Source: Aphanomyces cochlioides (Eukaryota; Oomycota; Saprolegniomycetes; Saprolegniales; Verrucalvaceae). From it: 64,000 nt of DNA. Positions 10,569 through 22,244 of the stretch are shown piece by piece. The position numbers and the translations under genes are program-made. The notes under the pieces are model-generated. The model made no database searches. It was not told the origin of the DNA and saw only the letters and a program-made list of their open reading frames with translations. The stretch lies in the NCBI GenBank assembly GCA_019828595.1, contig JAHQRK010000002.1, forward strand, positions 310,001 through 374,000, read 5' to 3'. Numbering within the stretch: the stretch's first letter is position 1; the number at the start of each line of letters is the position of its first letter.

Positions 10569-11312
10569 CCCAAGGCATTCTAAGTGCCTGGTCCCACCCG
10601 ACGACGCTCTTTTGTTTACCAGAACAAACGCACTCAGACTGAGTACCTCTCGACTTCGCATCTTCCATCGATTATAATTTATATAAAGATATTATTTTAA
10701 AGGATTACTTTTCAATACTATTTACTTCAGTGTGACTAAAGACTCTTTAAATAAATTTCCACATACAAATAATATGACACAAGTGATAATTTTAAAGAGG
10801 AAGAATGCAAAGTGGGAGCAGTATATTGTGATTAGTCTAATGTATGCTGTTCGAGACTTTTGATTAGTACGAAGTGACTTTGCAGCAGCACTGCAAAGGA
10901 AAAGAAAGAGTCGAGAGATTTTGGGCTCATGGAGCTATTTTATCGGCATTAGAATACAGGCAGGATACATCCAATGTAGTTGATGCTTTCGATAACTTGT
11001 CCTTTTCGGATGCACATCAAACTCTGTGGAAGTAATTGTGTCAACCATCGTTTGGCTCCATGCTGACCAAGGGTAGTGATATTGCCCTCTGCGCTCTCTA
11101 GATGCGGCACAAGCATATGCCGAACACCCGCCACATTCGTCTATCTCAAACGTCTGCAGACAGCTAACTTGCTAGATGGTTTGCTTTCTTCCCTGATGGA
11201 TATACAGTAAAATATCAGAGTCGAATGAACCACCCATGACGTTGAAAACATCCAAGCATCCAGGAACCGGGCCACAAGTACTACCCCCATCGAACTTGAA
11301 GACTGCCATAAA
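10569..11312. other. AT-rich spacer, nothing recognised
   Basis: Very AT-rich at 10670-10860. No frame with a known motif. Confidence 0.4.
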
Positions 11313-11839
11313 TCACGTCATCTCAAGAATTAGTCGAATAATTCTATCGTCCAAATCGTCGTAGCCATGGCCTTCGTCCTTGTCGTCGCATTGAGCCATA
11401 GCTTCTGAGCGCCAAACCACGTCTTTAGATTCTGAAACAGGCGATAAGAAGAGAAGATTTTGGTAATGGTGGCTACAGTAACCTTCCCGTCTTGCATGTC
11501 TTTCACAGCCATTCGCTTGACAAGTTTGGTACCTCCGTGTCGAATACAATATCCATTCGGCTGCGCATGTCTATCACAGTTTGCATCTTGGCATGGGTTT
11601 ACCAAAAGCTTCACACCGTGTCTGGTTCAAAGTCCACCAACTCGGACACGACGTGAAGATCCATCTATCGAGCATTTTTGCTTCCCACCATGACGAGCGC
11701 AGAGTTTATTGGCATACGCTTGTCGTCGGCACTGAGGAGCACTGCATGGATTCCTTCCTTTGTGAAAATCGCATCGGTAGGCGTCCGTCTTGACGGCTTC
11801 GTTGCATCCGATGAAATAGCACACTTTAGTCTCTTCCAT
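11313..11839 (-). pseudogene. zinc protein copy 5, two frameshifts
   Basis: The gene starts at the ATG at 11839 (MEETKVCYFIGC). Modules 1 and 2 are intact. Module 3 has lost its second cysteine (SIDGSSRRVRVGGL) and the frame then stops at 11627. Module 4 (CQDANC..CIRH) continues in a second frame and module 5 plus the tail in a third (CQANGCERHARREGYCSHH). The tail is LDDRIIRLILEMT. Two indels are therefore needed to explain it. Overall length and module order are those of the family. Confidence 0.8.
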
Positions 11840-12691
11840 CGCGAACATCAATAAATGTCTGAGGCATCAACAGAGTCGTGCTCTTCTGGCTATCAAGACG
11901 ACACTCTTTTGCTCGGTAAGCTCTGGGAATGATTGCTGGGTGCATATCGCTGTGATTAGTACGAGCATTTATTAGTATTCGTGAGACCAGCACATGGAAT
12001 TATACATACTTTTCGTTCGGTTGTTGTCGGTTTGGCGCAAATAAATCATTGAAATGCTGGAAATGTGAATCAGTGGCTAGATCAATTGGCGCATGTCCAA
12101 CAAAGGGCACGTTTTGTCCGACACCAGTTCGTCATTCCTCAGCAATAGAGACACCAATGAGAACAATGAAAACACCAAAGCTTGGTAAGTTATAATCTCC
12201 TCGAGACTGCAAAATCAACTTTTTGTCGAGCTTTGAGTGCTGTTCCAACGCCATGCGCTCTCGATTCTCTGGTTCTCATTCACAGTGATATTACATTCTT
12301 GATGACATCTTGGAGCCCAGGATTTGTGCCTTAAAAGTACGTTATTCCCCTCGGAGTTCTCCACGTTCAGTTTGATTTCCGTCCTTGTGAAAATGGCGCA
12401 TGAAAGTTGAGTCCCAGAGGTGACCGTTCTTCGAGAATAATACTTTGGCTTACGTTGGAATTCAAAATCAAGAAATGTCAGTGAATGACGGCAAGTTTGG
12501 CAGAAGGGAGTGGCTTCTTTTCACCACCGCTTACTGTGCATGATTTTATTATTCTCATTAGACCCCGATGCATTGCAAGGAGTGCAACTGCAAGCACTAA
12601 CGTCTTTACTCGCCGCGAAAGAATATCATCCTGTCGTGCAAGTATTGCTTACTCGACTTACATTGATATGCCATGGAGAATTCTTTCGCGG
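11840..12691. other. intergenic, unassigned frames 12485-12743
   Basis: Two overlapping plus-strand frames of 77-84 codons at 12485-12743 run into the palindrome. One contains a helical stretch (LDPDALQGVQLQALTSLL), but I recognise no family. Confidence 0.3.
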
Positions 12692-12927
12692 CACCGAGAA
12701 CTCGCCCTCGCCATCTTTTCTCAAAGTTTTTTCTTCTAGTTAAATCACTTCATATTATGAAGTGATTTCATATTATGAAGTGATTTAACTATAACTAGAA
12801 GAAAAAACTTTGAGAAAAGATGGCGAGGGCGAGTTCTCGGTGTGATTAAAAAGTTTTTTCTTCTAGTTAAATCACTTCATAATATATCACTTCATAATAT
12901 GAAGTGATTTAACTAGAAGAAAAAGCT
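12692..12927. repeat. long palindrome plus second hairpin
   Basis: The left arm (about 12692-12756) reappears as its reverse complement at about 12774-12842, differing by a 6-bp insertion. Each arm is about 65 bp, running from CACCGAGAACTCG to AAATCACTTCATA. A second, shorter hairpin built from the same TTCTAGTTAAATCACTTCATA unit follows at 12849-12927. The block abuts the 3' end of zinc-protein copy 6 and replaces its conserved tail. Confidence 0.85.
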
Positions 12928-12929
12928 GA

Positions 12930-13423
12930 CAATAGCATCGTAGTCACCCTCCTCCTCCTCATAGTCGAGACTTGTAGCCGGGGATTCAAATGCCAAATTG
13001 CGTCGTTTGATACCGACACTGGAGAGGAGCAGTGCGCTTTTCGGTAGTGGTGACTACAAAGCCTCCCCGTCTTGCATACGCTTCACAACCACTGACTTGG
13101 CAACGCTTGCCGCCTCCATGTCGAATGCAGCATCCATTTGTCTGAACTTGTCTGGCGCCGTTTGGTGCTCGGCATCGATTTGTCTGGCGTTTCACGCCAT
13201 GGCGGGCGCAAAGTCCCCCCACCCGGACACGGAAGGCACACCCTTCAATCGAACATTTTTGCTTGCCGCCATGACGAGCACAGAGTTTCTTAGCATATGC
13301 TTGACGTCGACACTGAGGTACGCAACATGGCTCTCTCCCCTTGTGGAAATCGCACCGGTATGAGTCCGCCGTGACGACTTGGTTGCAATCCACGAAAAAG
13401 CACACTTTCGAGGCTACCATCAT
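12930..13423 (-). pseudogene. zinc protein copy 6, frameshifted, tail lost
   Basis: The gene starts with two ATGs at 13423 and 13420. Modules 1 to 4 are intact (CFFVDC..CDFH, CCVPQC..CARH, CSIEGC..CARH, CRAPNG with the second cysteine changed to Gly, then CIRH). Module 5 begins normally (CQVSGC) but the frame changes at the GGYCSHH position, so the frame ends at 12986. The acidic linker can still be read in another frame (DYEEEEGDYD). The family end motif is missing because the sequence passes into the 12692-12927 palindrome. A good Inr/FPR-like site is at 13426-13438. Confidence 0.8.
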
Positions 13424-13425
13424 GC

Positions 13426-13438
13426 CAATTGAAGAATG
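13426..13438 (-). promoter_or_regulatory. Inr/FPR-like core promoter of copy 6
   Basis: The coding strand reads CATTCTTCAATTG, 12 of 13 positions of CATTYYNCAWTTT, 2 bp before the first ATG. Confidence 0.42.
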
Positions 13439-14149
13439 CCAAGGCCATCCACAGAGGATTTAATTGCTGTCAGGGGTTGGGGACGCTAGTACAGTGTAAT
13501 CACACACACTCAAGATTGCAACATAGGAGCTGAGAGTGCGTGTTCAATTTCCAAATCAAAATGTCAAGGACATGGAAATTGGGCATAGCTATCAAGTTTC
13601 CTTGTGTGCACTGTGCTCCTTATAGCTAGAATAGCAGGCATGGTGCCTGTGATCGCTGGGCGTCTTGAGGTAGATGAGGTAGGGCGATCGCAAAAATATT
13701 GTTCGTCCGACCATCAGTAGACAGGATAAAAGGTGTTTAGTCAAAGAAAGTATTGTGTTTCTAGAAGACTTGCTTATCCTGTCCAACAAAGGGCACGTTT
13801 TGTCCTACAGCAGTCCGTCTCATTGTCCCAAATCGACTGTCGGAACAACCAACATTGTCAAGTAACACACTAAACTGCAACTGTTCCAACACCGGAAGTT
13901 GCACAAGTGACAAGGAGAAGAGGTAGTTCTCGTCGGTGTATCTGTTAAACTGAGATAGTTTTACGAATGCTTCTTGACACTATATTATCGATGTTCTTGC
14001 CGTGTCTTTCTTGAACTGTACGAGTTTATGCTTGGTGGTCCAATGTGCACGAACAGCACACGAAAAAGACTGCGATAGCTGTTGATCGTCATCAAAAGAC
14101 AGCTAAAGCTAAAGGAGATAGAGGAATCGACTCTAAATTTAACTGCGCG
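13439..14149. other. intergenic, nothing recognised
   Basis: Only short unsupported frames. It lies between the 5' end of copy 6 and the 3' end of copy 7. Confidence 0.4.
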
Positions 14150-14839
14150 TTATTTCATGTTGACAATTACTTGCAGAATATCCGAGTCGAGAGAGTCACA
14201 GTTGGATGTTGCTTCGGTTGTTGAAGGCATCTTGGAGTCCACGAGGTGTTGGATGGGTGACGAAATCTGAAGAGTTTCGTCAGGCTTACCAAGTTGACTA
14301 GCCCCTATCAATGCGTCCAGAATATCGAGATCTACTTTATCGCTGGCATTTGCTTCACTGACAGCCCAGTCTGACAGTCGATCTGCCAGCTCAGACGTTT
14401 ATAATACACTTGATATGTCGTCGTTGGACTCTGATTCAGATGAGGAACTCTTTTGTTCCTGGCAATGGCGGCTACAATATCCCCTTCGCCTCGCATATGA
14501 TGCACAGCCATCGACTTGGCTGCGTTTCCCACCACCGTGTCGAACACAAAGGCCATTCGTTTGGGCTTGTTTCTCACAATTTGGCTCACGGCATTTACTT
14601 GCCTGGCGCTTGATGCCATGGCGGGCGCAAAGCCCCCCCACTCGGAGGCGAAATGTACACCCGTCAATGCGGCATTTTCGTTTGCCACCGTGGCGAGCGC
14701 AGAGTTTCTTGGCATAAGCTTGACGTCGGCAAGTTGGCACACTGCAACGATCTCTTGCCTTGTGAAAGTCGCACCGATACGAGTCTGTCGTGACAAGCTG
14801 ACCACATCCGATGAAGAAGCAGACTTTAGGTGTGTCCAT
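14150..14839 (-). pseudogene. zinc protein copy 7, one in-frame stop, long tail
   Basis: The start is the ATG at 14839 (MDTPKVCFFIGC). Modules 1 to 4 are complete. Module 5 reads KRSQVDGC..CSRH, so its first cysteine is Ser. A TAA at 14399-14401 ends the obvious frame after an acidic, serine-rich linker. The same frame then stays open for 82 more codons and finishes at 14150 with the family-type motif SDILQVIVNMK followed by a stop. The conserved end motif after the stop shows that the full gene was about 229 residues, with an unusually long linker (LDILDALIGASQLGKPDETL and so on). It is either a single-mutation pseudogene, a readthrough gene, or spliced around the stop. Confidence 0.78.
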
Positions 14840-17326
14840 GTTGTGTTTTATTTCATACTGACTGGTGAGGAAAGTGGCAATCACAATGAGGGATGGAGTT
14901 ATCCACTCAAGCATTCACTCTATTGTCATACGATCACTCACAGTTGGTACAAATTTTCTCAAATTTGATGCGGGGGGCCATGGGAGGCCATGTGCCACGG
15001 AGTTATTGTACTTGGACTTCGGTAGTAGTTTGAGTTTGGTGCGTACAATATGAACCGTAGCGTTTATCCTCCTGTCCGATGGTTACTTTGTCCAACGGGA
15101 CATAGGACACGAACAGAGAAGATGTGCCATCAGCACCTCTGCGAAGGTGGAAGACATAAGTACACAAAAAGCTCATGATAGACAGAGACTTGTCCTGTAA
15201 ATGAGGTCAAGACCACAAGGGGGTAAGTTCCTTCGGGTGATTCCATCGCTAGTATCAGCTACGAACGGAATGTCTCGATCCCGACTGAATATTCCTCAAC
15301 TTACCACACGTCTAGGAAGCTATTATAACCTTTATATATTGCTAACAGACTTCCCTCTGACTGGATACGCGGCCTTGTGGCCCACCTTGCGCCTTCACGA
15401 GAACGAATCCCTCATGGTGGAGTATAAAAACCTACGAAAAACCTAAAGCTGACATTGCAATAAACCCAACAAACCTACTGTAAAAACCTAGAAACCTGGA
15501 TAACCGAAAATTGCAAGACACCATGCTGTCATGCGAATATCATGTTCAGGAGGAGCTTCAATTGACATGCCAATTGGCAAATGAGTCGATGGAGCTTGAG
15601 AACACGAGGGCAGTCGGGAAGCATTCGGTAATTGCTCCCCCAGTGTTGAATACGTTTCAACTTCTTATATATTCGTCGGCCTCCTAGCCTAGTGATCCTT
15701 CACACAACTCATGGTCTTGATCCCTTTATGATTTATACTAGTATATCAGGACAGACGGGTCAGATATAAACAATGGAAGGTTATAGTTATGTAGGTAATT
15801 TCTCTGAACATTTATATATTTTGTCGTATTGTTTCTGATTGGCTGAATAATTTTTAATTTTAAATTTTAGCCAATAAGAGAAGCCCGTTCGATTCACAAT
15901 TTTGTATCAAACGCACAATATCACAAAATATTTTTTGTAAAAGGTTTCTGAGACATTCAGTGTTGCCCCAACCGGACAAAGATTCCACAGCTATGTAACA
16001 TTAGAGGCTGATCGCCCGCATTCATGTTTCTGGGCATTCATGCAATTGGACAAAAAACTTGCTTTGATTGGTGAATTATCCGGTAAAACTATCCGGTCCA
16101 TGTTATTCTTTAATTTTTTTATTCGTGGATGGGCCATCCACGAAAAAGAAAATGCTCCCTGTAAATACAGTGGTGTGGGAATGACGGAAACGCCGAAACG
16201 AAAGTTTGATGCTCAATCAGGTGATAAGAAGCCCCGTGGCCGACCAAGGACGGAGCCCGCTTAAGGGTATTGAACTTGGACGCTGATCCTGTCAAAGTGC
16301 TAGCAGCGCCACACACAGCAGCGCGGCAACAACGCCCAAGACTGCCAAACGAACGTCTGTCATGAGCAGGAAAGCTTTGCCTGACCAAAAATTGCATTCA
16401 AGAAAGTCAGTCTCCGGATACTGTCTATCCGTATCCTTTTATCATGAACAGAAATAACATGAATGCAGGCGACCAGCCTCTTATTATAATTGAGTCCGGT
16501 TGCCTCCTTTACCAGAGCCCTTTGTGTTCTACTTCGAGTTGTAAATGAGTGTAGTTCAACTTGGCGTGGCCACGCCTAAACTAATTCAGTTTTCCATTTT
16601 CACCAGTTTGGACAAGACAGTCTCCTCCGGGACTGCAGAATAAAACTAGTTATTTCTTCGTGGAAGAAACCTCACCATGAACATTTGTTGACCAACGTGA
16701 GTTCTCAAATTGCCCGTGTTGTCTCATCAATTGATGACAATGAAGTTTCTGCCGGTCTGGCCCCCGAGGAGGCTACCAATAGATGTGAATTATTATTTTG
16801 AGATAATTCCCTGACTAAGTACTGCCGGAACCCTGCCCGTCAAATACTTCTTTTGTCCATGAGTTTTGATAAATGAGATTTAACGCACTCCGTCATTCAT
16901 TATAACCATGTACTGGCCGAAATTTCCACGCCTGGGCCGTTTTTCTCATCCAAACAGACGACTCATGTATGATCCAAATCTTGGTCCACAAATTGCATCG
17001 TACACCATTGAAGAGACTGGGATCCATTTAAAGAGAGCTCTGGATACGACAGAGCACGACTACAAGGCATGCCTCAACTACCAACCCCTCCCCGCTATGA
17101 TGGAACTACTGCAAATGGGAAGAAGTTTATGCAGCTTGCACCTATGAGGTTTTTTCGTGCAGCTTACGTCAAATTGCATCGACGTTTATTGTGACCTGGC
17201 TTGCTACACTTCGAGCATCTGTAAGAGGACATGCCGCCAACTTCACCATTACTTCGTATACGTTCATCTTTCGGCGCCCTGGCTGTCGTGATACAACAGT
17301 GGGAAGGCAAACGTCAACCTCGCTGC
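14840..17326. other. transposon-like debris, no intact gene
   Basis: The plus-strand frame 16040-16264 ends with KKPRGRPRTEP, which looks like an AT-hook. Frames at 16908-17147 and 17191-17502 are unassigned. The sequence is patchy in base composition and has repeated TTGGCT/CCAAT-type boxes. No terminal repeats were found. Confidence 0.3.
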
Positions 17327-17690
17327 TTACCTCTCTGTCAACTTCGTTTCCAAAGCAACAAAAACCGACTTACTGCGAAAGGCCTCATCGTACAATGAAA
17401 CGAGGTAGCACTCGGAAAACACAGAGTGGATCTTCTCCAACTCAGTCATGGAATTCAAAGCGGCAATCAAGTGCCGACATGGTATGCCAAATTGGTCCAT
17501 AAACGGACAAGTGCAATTGAACAAAATTTTGTTCACACGGCGGCATAAACGAGTACTTGAGGAGGTATTCCACACATAAGCAATGTCATCAGACGTATGC
17601 TGGACTGCATAATGACCGATACAGCGGTCTCTTCGTCATACATCTTTTGAGCCGCAGGTGTGACTAAAATCGATTCCTGTCGACCATGCT
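17327..17690 (-). pseudogene. SWIM-domain fragment, MULE transposase-like
   Basis: An 82-codon frame contains CTCPFMDQFGIPCRHLIAAL, a SWIM zinc motif (C-x-C then C-x-H), the usual C-terminal module of Mutator-like transposases. Immediately upstream, in a second frame, is a stretch reading LVTPAAQKMYDEE, which resembles the segment that precedes SWIM in those proteins. No DDE core is readable, so this is a C-terminal relic. A host SWIM protein is the alternative. Confidence 0.5.
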
Positions 17691-18707
17691 GCTGCAGACA
17701 GCTTCAACGAATTGCATGGAAGCAAGGCTTCGCATCCCCTACACCAATTGAGAACCAAACAAGCTTTGAACAAAATTGCTTGTCCGCCATCCAAACAATG
17801 ATTTCACACCAATGTTTGTATATAAGGGTCTGGTCGCGGAATGTCGACGAAAGTCAGCATCGATGTACTGTCGAACTTGCTTGGAACGCTGCAGCTGCAT
17901 CACTTTGATAAAGGTGATGGACTTCCTGCCGCAGAGATTGGTTTGCTTCATGAGCCATGCGTATCAAGGACGGACCACTCACTGTTTGCTGGAAAAATGG
18001 GTTCATTGGGACCGTTGATTGTGGTTGTCCAATGGACATTGACCCAGCATAGCTTGTAGGATATACCTGAAAAATTGGATTTCGACCTAACCTGTGGTTG
18101 GAATTTTGAGATGAAAATTGCAATGTATTTTGCCTTGGTAATCTTTGTGGATCGCTGCGACTGATGGTCGGTGGACTCCCCACTACTTGATCATCTTGCA
18201 TAGACGCCACCAGCCTGCTTCCCTCGTCAGGGAGGCGGGTGCCTGCTGGGTCTCCTGAGACATAAATGGAGTGTTCTCGTGCTTCAGGGTTGCTGAGGCC
18301 ATTCTTTTGCTGAACTTGAGTATTCGTGCTGTGAACGAACTAATAATATTATATGTGTCTTCAGGTATGCCTGGCGACCGCAGCTCCTTGCGTGGACGCC
18401 TGCCACACACAATGAAAATAAAATACTGACATTTTGTGTTATCCATATGAAAATACACTGTATCGATTGTCGTGTCAACAACAATCGTTACACACCTGTG
18501 CGATATATGCGTAGAGATGTGGAGTTGGAATCAATTGACAACCAACTCAACACATCACTTACGAAGGCCGTACTTCGCGATGCACGATAGCCTGGCATCG
18601 GAATGCATGCCCCTACGGTCATCACATAAGGCTGGAAACCAAGCTGGCGCAGGGAGGCACACTGAAACCAGTATTCTTGATACTTGATTGTTTATTACTG
18701 CAGCATA
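17691..18707. other. unassigned frames, possibly upstream part of the SWIM relic
   Basis: Minus-strand frames at 17854-18210 (Gln/Ser/Pro-rich, HEANQSLRQEVHHLYQSDAA) and 18183-18458 lie upstream of the SWIM fragment. I recognise no domain. Confidence 0.25.
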
Positions 18708-19368
18708 CTACTCTGGTCCGAAATAATTGTCACATTTGACTTTTCAGTGGAGTTTCGTTGGTCCTCTTTGAGGAATTCTACATTTGATTGGTGCAAATGA
18801 AAGTGCTTTATCTCCTCTTTGATTGGATATATTTATTCAGGCGAAATTCATTGCCATGCAGGAGAGACAATGCCTCAAAGTTTGTCCTCTGATTCAAATT
18901 ACAGAAAATCTTACGCCAGTGAATCAAACCACCGCACACACAAATAGATCACTTAGTCTCCGATATATTAACGGTATTTTTGAGAAACTATCGATCTAGA
19001 TGCTCAAATTCGATGCTCACAACTCAAACCGAATGGTCTGGCTCTAAAGCCCTTTTCCGGCGACCCTGTGAGCTCCTGCGTCCGTCCACGCATCACTGGA
19101 ACATGTTGAATAAGTTTGTATGCATTGGCAGGACCAAATATGGCGCCTAGAGACGTGAGCAAAGCTAAATGTGATGAGGTCTCCAATATCGTTAGGTCAT
19201 ATGTATATTTACTATTTTGTATGCCAATTTTATCTTTTATGAATAATAATTTAATATAAATATGTTAAAATTTGATAAATTCTTCAGAGTGTTTCATACT
19301 AAAACCAAGTTAACAAGAATTGTACCCCAAAAAATATGCAATATGACAATTATTTCGGACCAGAGTAG
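18708..19368. mobile_element. 661-bp mariner/Stowaway-type MITE
   Basis: Terminal inverted repeats begin CTACTCTGGTCCGAAATAAT and run at least 28 bp into both ends (18708 onward, and 19368 backward). The element is flanked by TA on both sides (18706-18707 and 19369-19370), the duplication used by Tc1/mariner elements. It has no transposase gene. The outermost TIR bases resemble those of the mariner at 35298-37199 (CTACTC, then TCCGAAA), so that family may mobilise it. Confidence 0.85.
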
Positions 19369-19427
19369 TATATAACAATCTAGATACAATGAAATCATGC
19401 ATTTCGGCATTAGCTTGAACCACACTG

Positions 19428-20511
19428 TCATTCAAACAATAAATCTTTGCCATAATCGACTGACAACTCCTCGTCTGGTAAAATTATTTTCTTCGTACCA
19501 ACCACAACAGTAATATGGCGTCGATTCTGGACTTCAAAGAAACCACAGTTTGCATCACATGAGTGATTGATAAATCGCATGATGTTGCCATACTTTTCAG
19601 CATCAATGAAGAGCTTCTTGCCTCTGGTAGATCTTGTCCCTAAAGTAATGACATAAGAGTTTTGCTGGGTCTTATCGCGTGTGAAATCGTGCGTCGTGAG
19701 AATGCCAGAGTACTCGCCAACCACAGTGCCGTGTATGATGAGGTCTTTAGTCGTTAACGTATAACCAAGTTCTTCAATCGATTTCTACAGTCTTGGAGAA
19801 CACAATTGTTGTTCACACAAAGTATGCCAGAGCGAGCATTTGGGCAATGATCGATTCTGCATTTCTCTTCACACTTACACCATCAACTTCTCCAATGTCA
19901 TGAATGGAGATGCCACGCGGGTTCAATGTGGGTTGATATTAACGACACTTTCAGGCAATTAAGCATCAATGAAAGGACCAACGCTGACTGTCATTTGGTT
20001 GAGCGGTCGTACTGTCGAGAGAATAATCGACTGATTGAGTGACAGCAGTGGTATCAAAGTCTTCAGGGAAAACATCTTGCGTAATCGTGTTGACTTCAAT
20101 GTTGCTGGCATCCAAGCTTTCGATTTGCTCAGTGCTGTGCTCAATATCTTACGGTTGCCAAGGTCCAGATTCCTGGATAGTTTGTTCTTGTGCAAGAATT
20201 TCGAAAAGGCAAGAAAGCATCTTCGACATCATGAGAGTGACATGATACGCACGCTTAGAGTCTCTAACCATGACTCGAAGCTTGCTGTATTTCATCTTTC
20301 TCGATTTTGGCTTTGAATAGCCGGCTATTCCTGTGCGTTGATTCTTAAAGCTACACTCCTTTTCTCCATATGTAGGAATATCTGTGAAGTCAATTCCTTT
20401 TTGATGTTTCCTCAGTCGCAATTCGAAAGCATCGGTCATATCCTTACCTGCATGAGATAGTGCATCCATGGATAGACCTTGTGTATTGTGGGATTTTGTT
20501 TTAAAGTTCAT
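19428..20511 (-). pseudogene. SET-domain methyltransferase relic
   Basis: The clear part is 19428-19724, read as GEYSGILT, then MRFINHSCDANCGFFE, then LPDEELSVDYG. These are the NHSC and EE.xxDYG signatures of the SET domain, where S-adenosylmethionine and lysine bind. Just upstream (about 19800-19885), in a different frame, is a cysteine-rich AWS/pre-SET-like stretch, CKCEEKCRIDHCPNA. Further upstream, 19959-20511 is a hydrophilic N-terminal region without a recognised domain. At least two frame changes separate these parts. It may be a decayed host histone methyltransferase or a captured SET domain of a mobile element. The 661-bp MITE lies 60 bp beyond its 3' end. Confidence 0.7.
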
Positions 20512-21748
20512 CTGTCAGGTGGAAAGGAAATTTCGTTATGTGTAAAATGTGTCACAATGTGTATAATGAGTGGTTGTCATTATTTCCTCCATAATTTTGT
20601 AACCCTAACCATTCTTATCACTTTTTAAAAAAATATTTTCAAAAGTTATATACCTTTTGATATTTTCCCTAAAGTTTAGCTTTAATTTCTGCCATTCTCA
20701 ACTATACGCAACAGTCTATCGGTTTTTACAGGCATTGATTAATGCAGGCCGGAAAGACGATGAAAAGCTTAGACTAAATGACGTGGGCGTGGCAGAATAC
20801 TTGATTGGGGGGTCAAATATTTGGCGGACACTGGTATCACGCTCCTCAATAGTGCAAGTTTCTACCAAGCGCACAGGTTTCGGCAGCACCCTCATTCAAC
20901 CGTGATCAAAGTATTCCCTCAGAAAATGACCTTGATAGGCATAATAAATACGTGCAGGTTGACTTTGACTAGGCTAATCAATGAATAATAAAAAACCTTC
21001 AAAATTAATATTTAGCAGTTATCTATTTTTAAATAGATATTGTGTGTTCTACTCAAATTTTCCTCCGGCGATTGGTTGAATCAATCGCCGGCGAATCGCC
21101 AGACCTCTGAAATATAATGCAAATATCAAATTTAGAAGGTTATTTTGACTCTTTGTTGAAGTCGTGATCGGGACGGTACACGAAATCGATGAAGCATTGT
21201 CGCTGTGCTGGCGAGGCCAGTGACCTCTCCACTCAACGTGAAGAGCGCTGATTAATGTGAAATGCTCTACGAGATGAGGTCGCCCTGCGAAGTCATTCAG
21301 AGTCATAGAGATTAAGTGCCACCCCCAGCATTTTTTTCACACAAACTTAGGTCAGTTTTCAGCCAATCAATTGAAAGTAAAATTATTTTTAGCTAATCAT
21401 ATCGTCTGGTCGATTTGCAGGCGATTGGAAATATCGCCTGAAATTGGCAAATTTGCACGGAAATCCTCCCGTTTCTTATATTATAAAAACAAAGTATAAA
21501 TATAAGAAACGGGGGGATGCCTACGATGATCTTGATGATTTCAAGCCGTCGAACATCCCAAGCGACAAAGATCCTCTTTGGCGCTTTACTCACTCAGGAC
21601 ACCAAACAGGTTGACAAGTTATTGTTCATCAAAATTCATTGGAGAAGGCGCGGCATAGATGGTTTTCATCTCTCCGTCCCATTCACGTGCCGTCGTCACA
21701 ATCCATGTATTTGGAGGAGGCTGCTTCAGTTTTCAGTTTATAACTTCG
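20512..21748. other. repeat-rich spacer with small hairpins
   Basis: No supported gene. There are small inverted repeats at about 21066-21092 (CCGGCGATTG arms) and about 21465-21517 (CCCGTTTCTTATATT arms). They look like MITE or SINE debris. Confidence 0.4.
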
Positions 21749-22244
21749 CTACTCCAGACCAAGAATCACTTCTAAAATACTTGTGTCTAAGGCATCGAGA
21801 CCTTCGATATCATCTGAAAGCCTTGCTGTCACTTCCTCGAAAGCCGATTCGGACGAAAGATAGCGAAAGTCGCGAAGGTGACGGGCGCAATATCCCCCTC
21901 GTCGTGCATAGCACTGACAACCAGCGAGACGACAACGCTTGCCCCCTCCATGTCCAATACAACACCCGTTCGTTTGCGAACGTCTTGTACAGCTTGGTTC
22001 GAGGCAAAAGTTGCTTTGTCGCCTCTCTGGCACAAAATTCCTTGACTCGAACTCGAAATCCGCATCCATCCATTGAACACTTCTCTTTGCCGCCATGACG
22101 AGCACAGCGTTGTTTGGCATAAGCTTGGCGTCGGCAATGAGGAACGGAGCATCGATCTCTCCTCTTGTGAAAATCACACCGATAGGAGTCAGTCGTGACA
22201 AGTTGATTGCAACCGAGGAAGAAGCATATTTTTGCTGCATCCAT
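21749..22244 (-). pseudogene. zinc protein copy 8, one frameshift
   Basis: The start is the ATG at 22244 (MDAAKICFFLGC). Modules 1 and 2 are intact. Module 3 reads CSMDGCGFRVRVKEFCAR, and the frame is lost at its final histidine near 22030. Module 4 (CLEPSC, then CIGH) and module 5 (CRLAGCQCYARRGGYCARH) continue in the second frame. The tail is LDTSILEVILGLE. It is the closest visible relative of copy 9 (29736-30275): both start MDA.K, and about 400 bp of their upstream flanks can be aligned. Confidence 0.82.

Noticed and set aside
1053..14805. Alternative-frame cysteine-poor peptides inside zinc genes
   Set aside because: Each appears in the same relative place in every copy, as expected of a shifted reading of a repeated gene, not an overlapping gene.
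16040..17575. A complete Mutator-like transposon
   Set aside because: Only a SWIM fragment is recognisable. No DDE core, no long terminal repeats and no 9-bp duplication were found.
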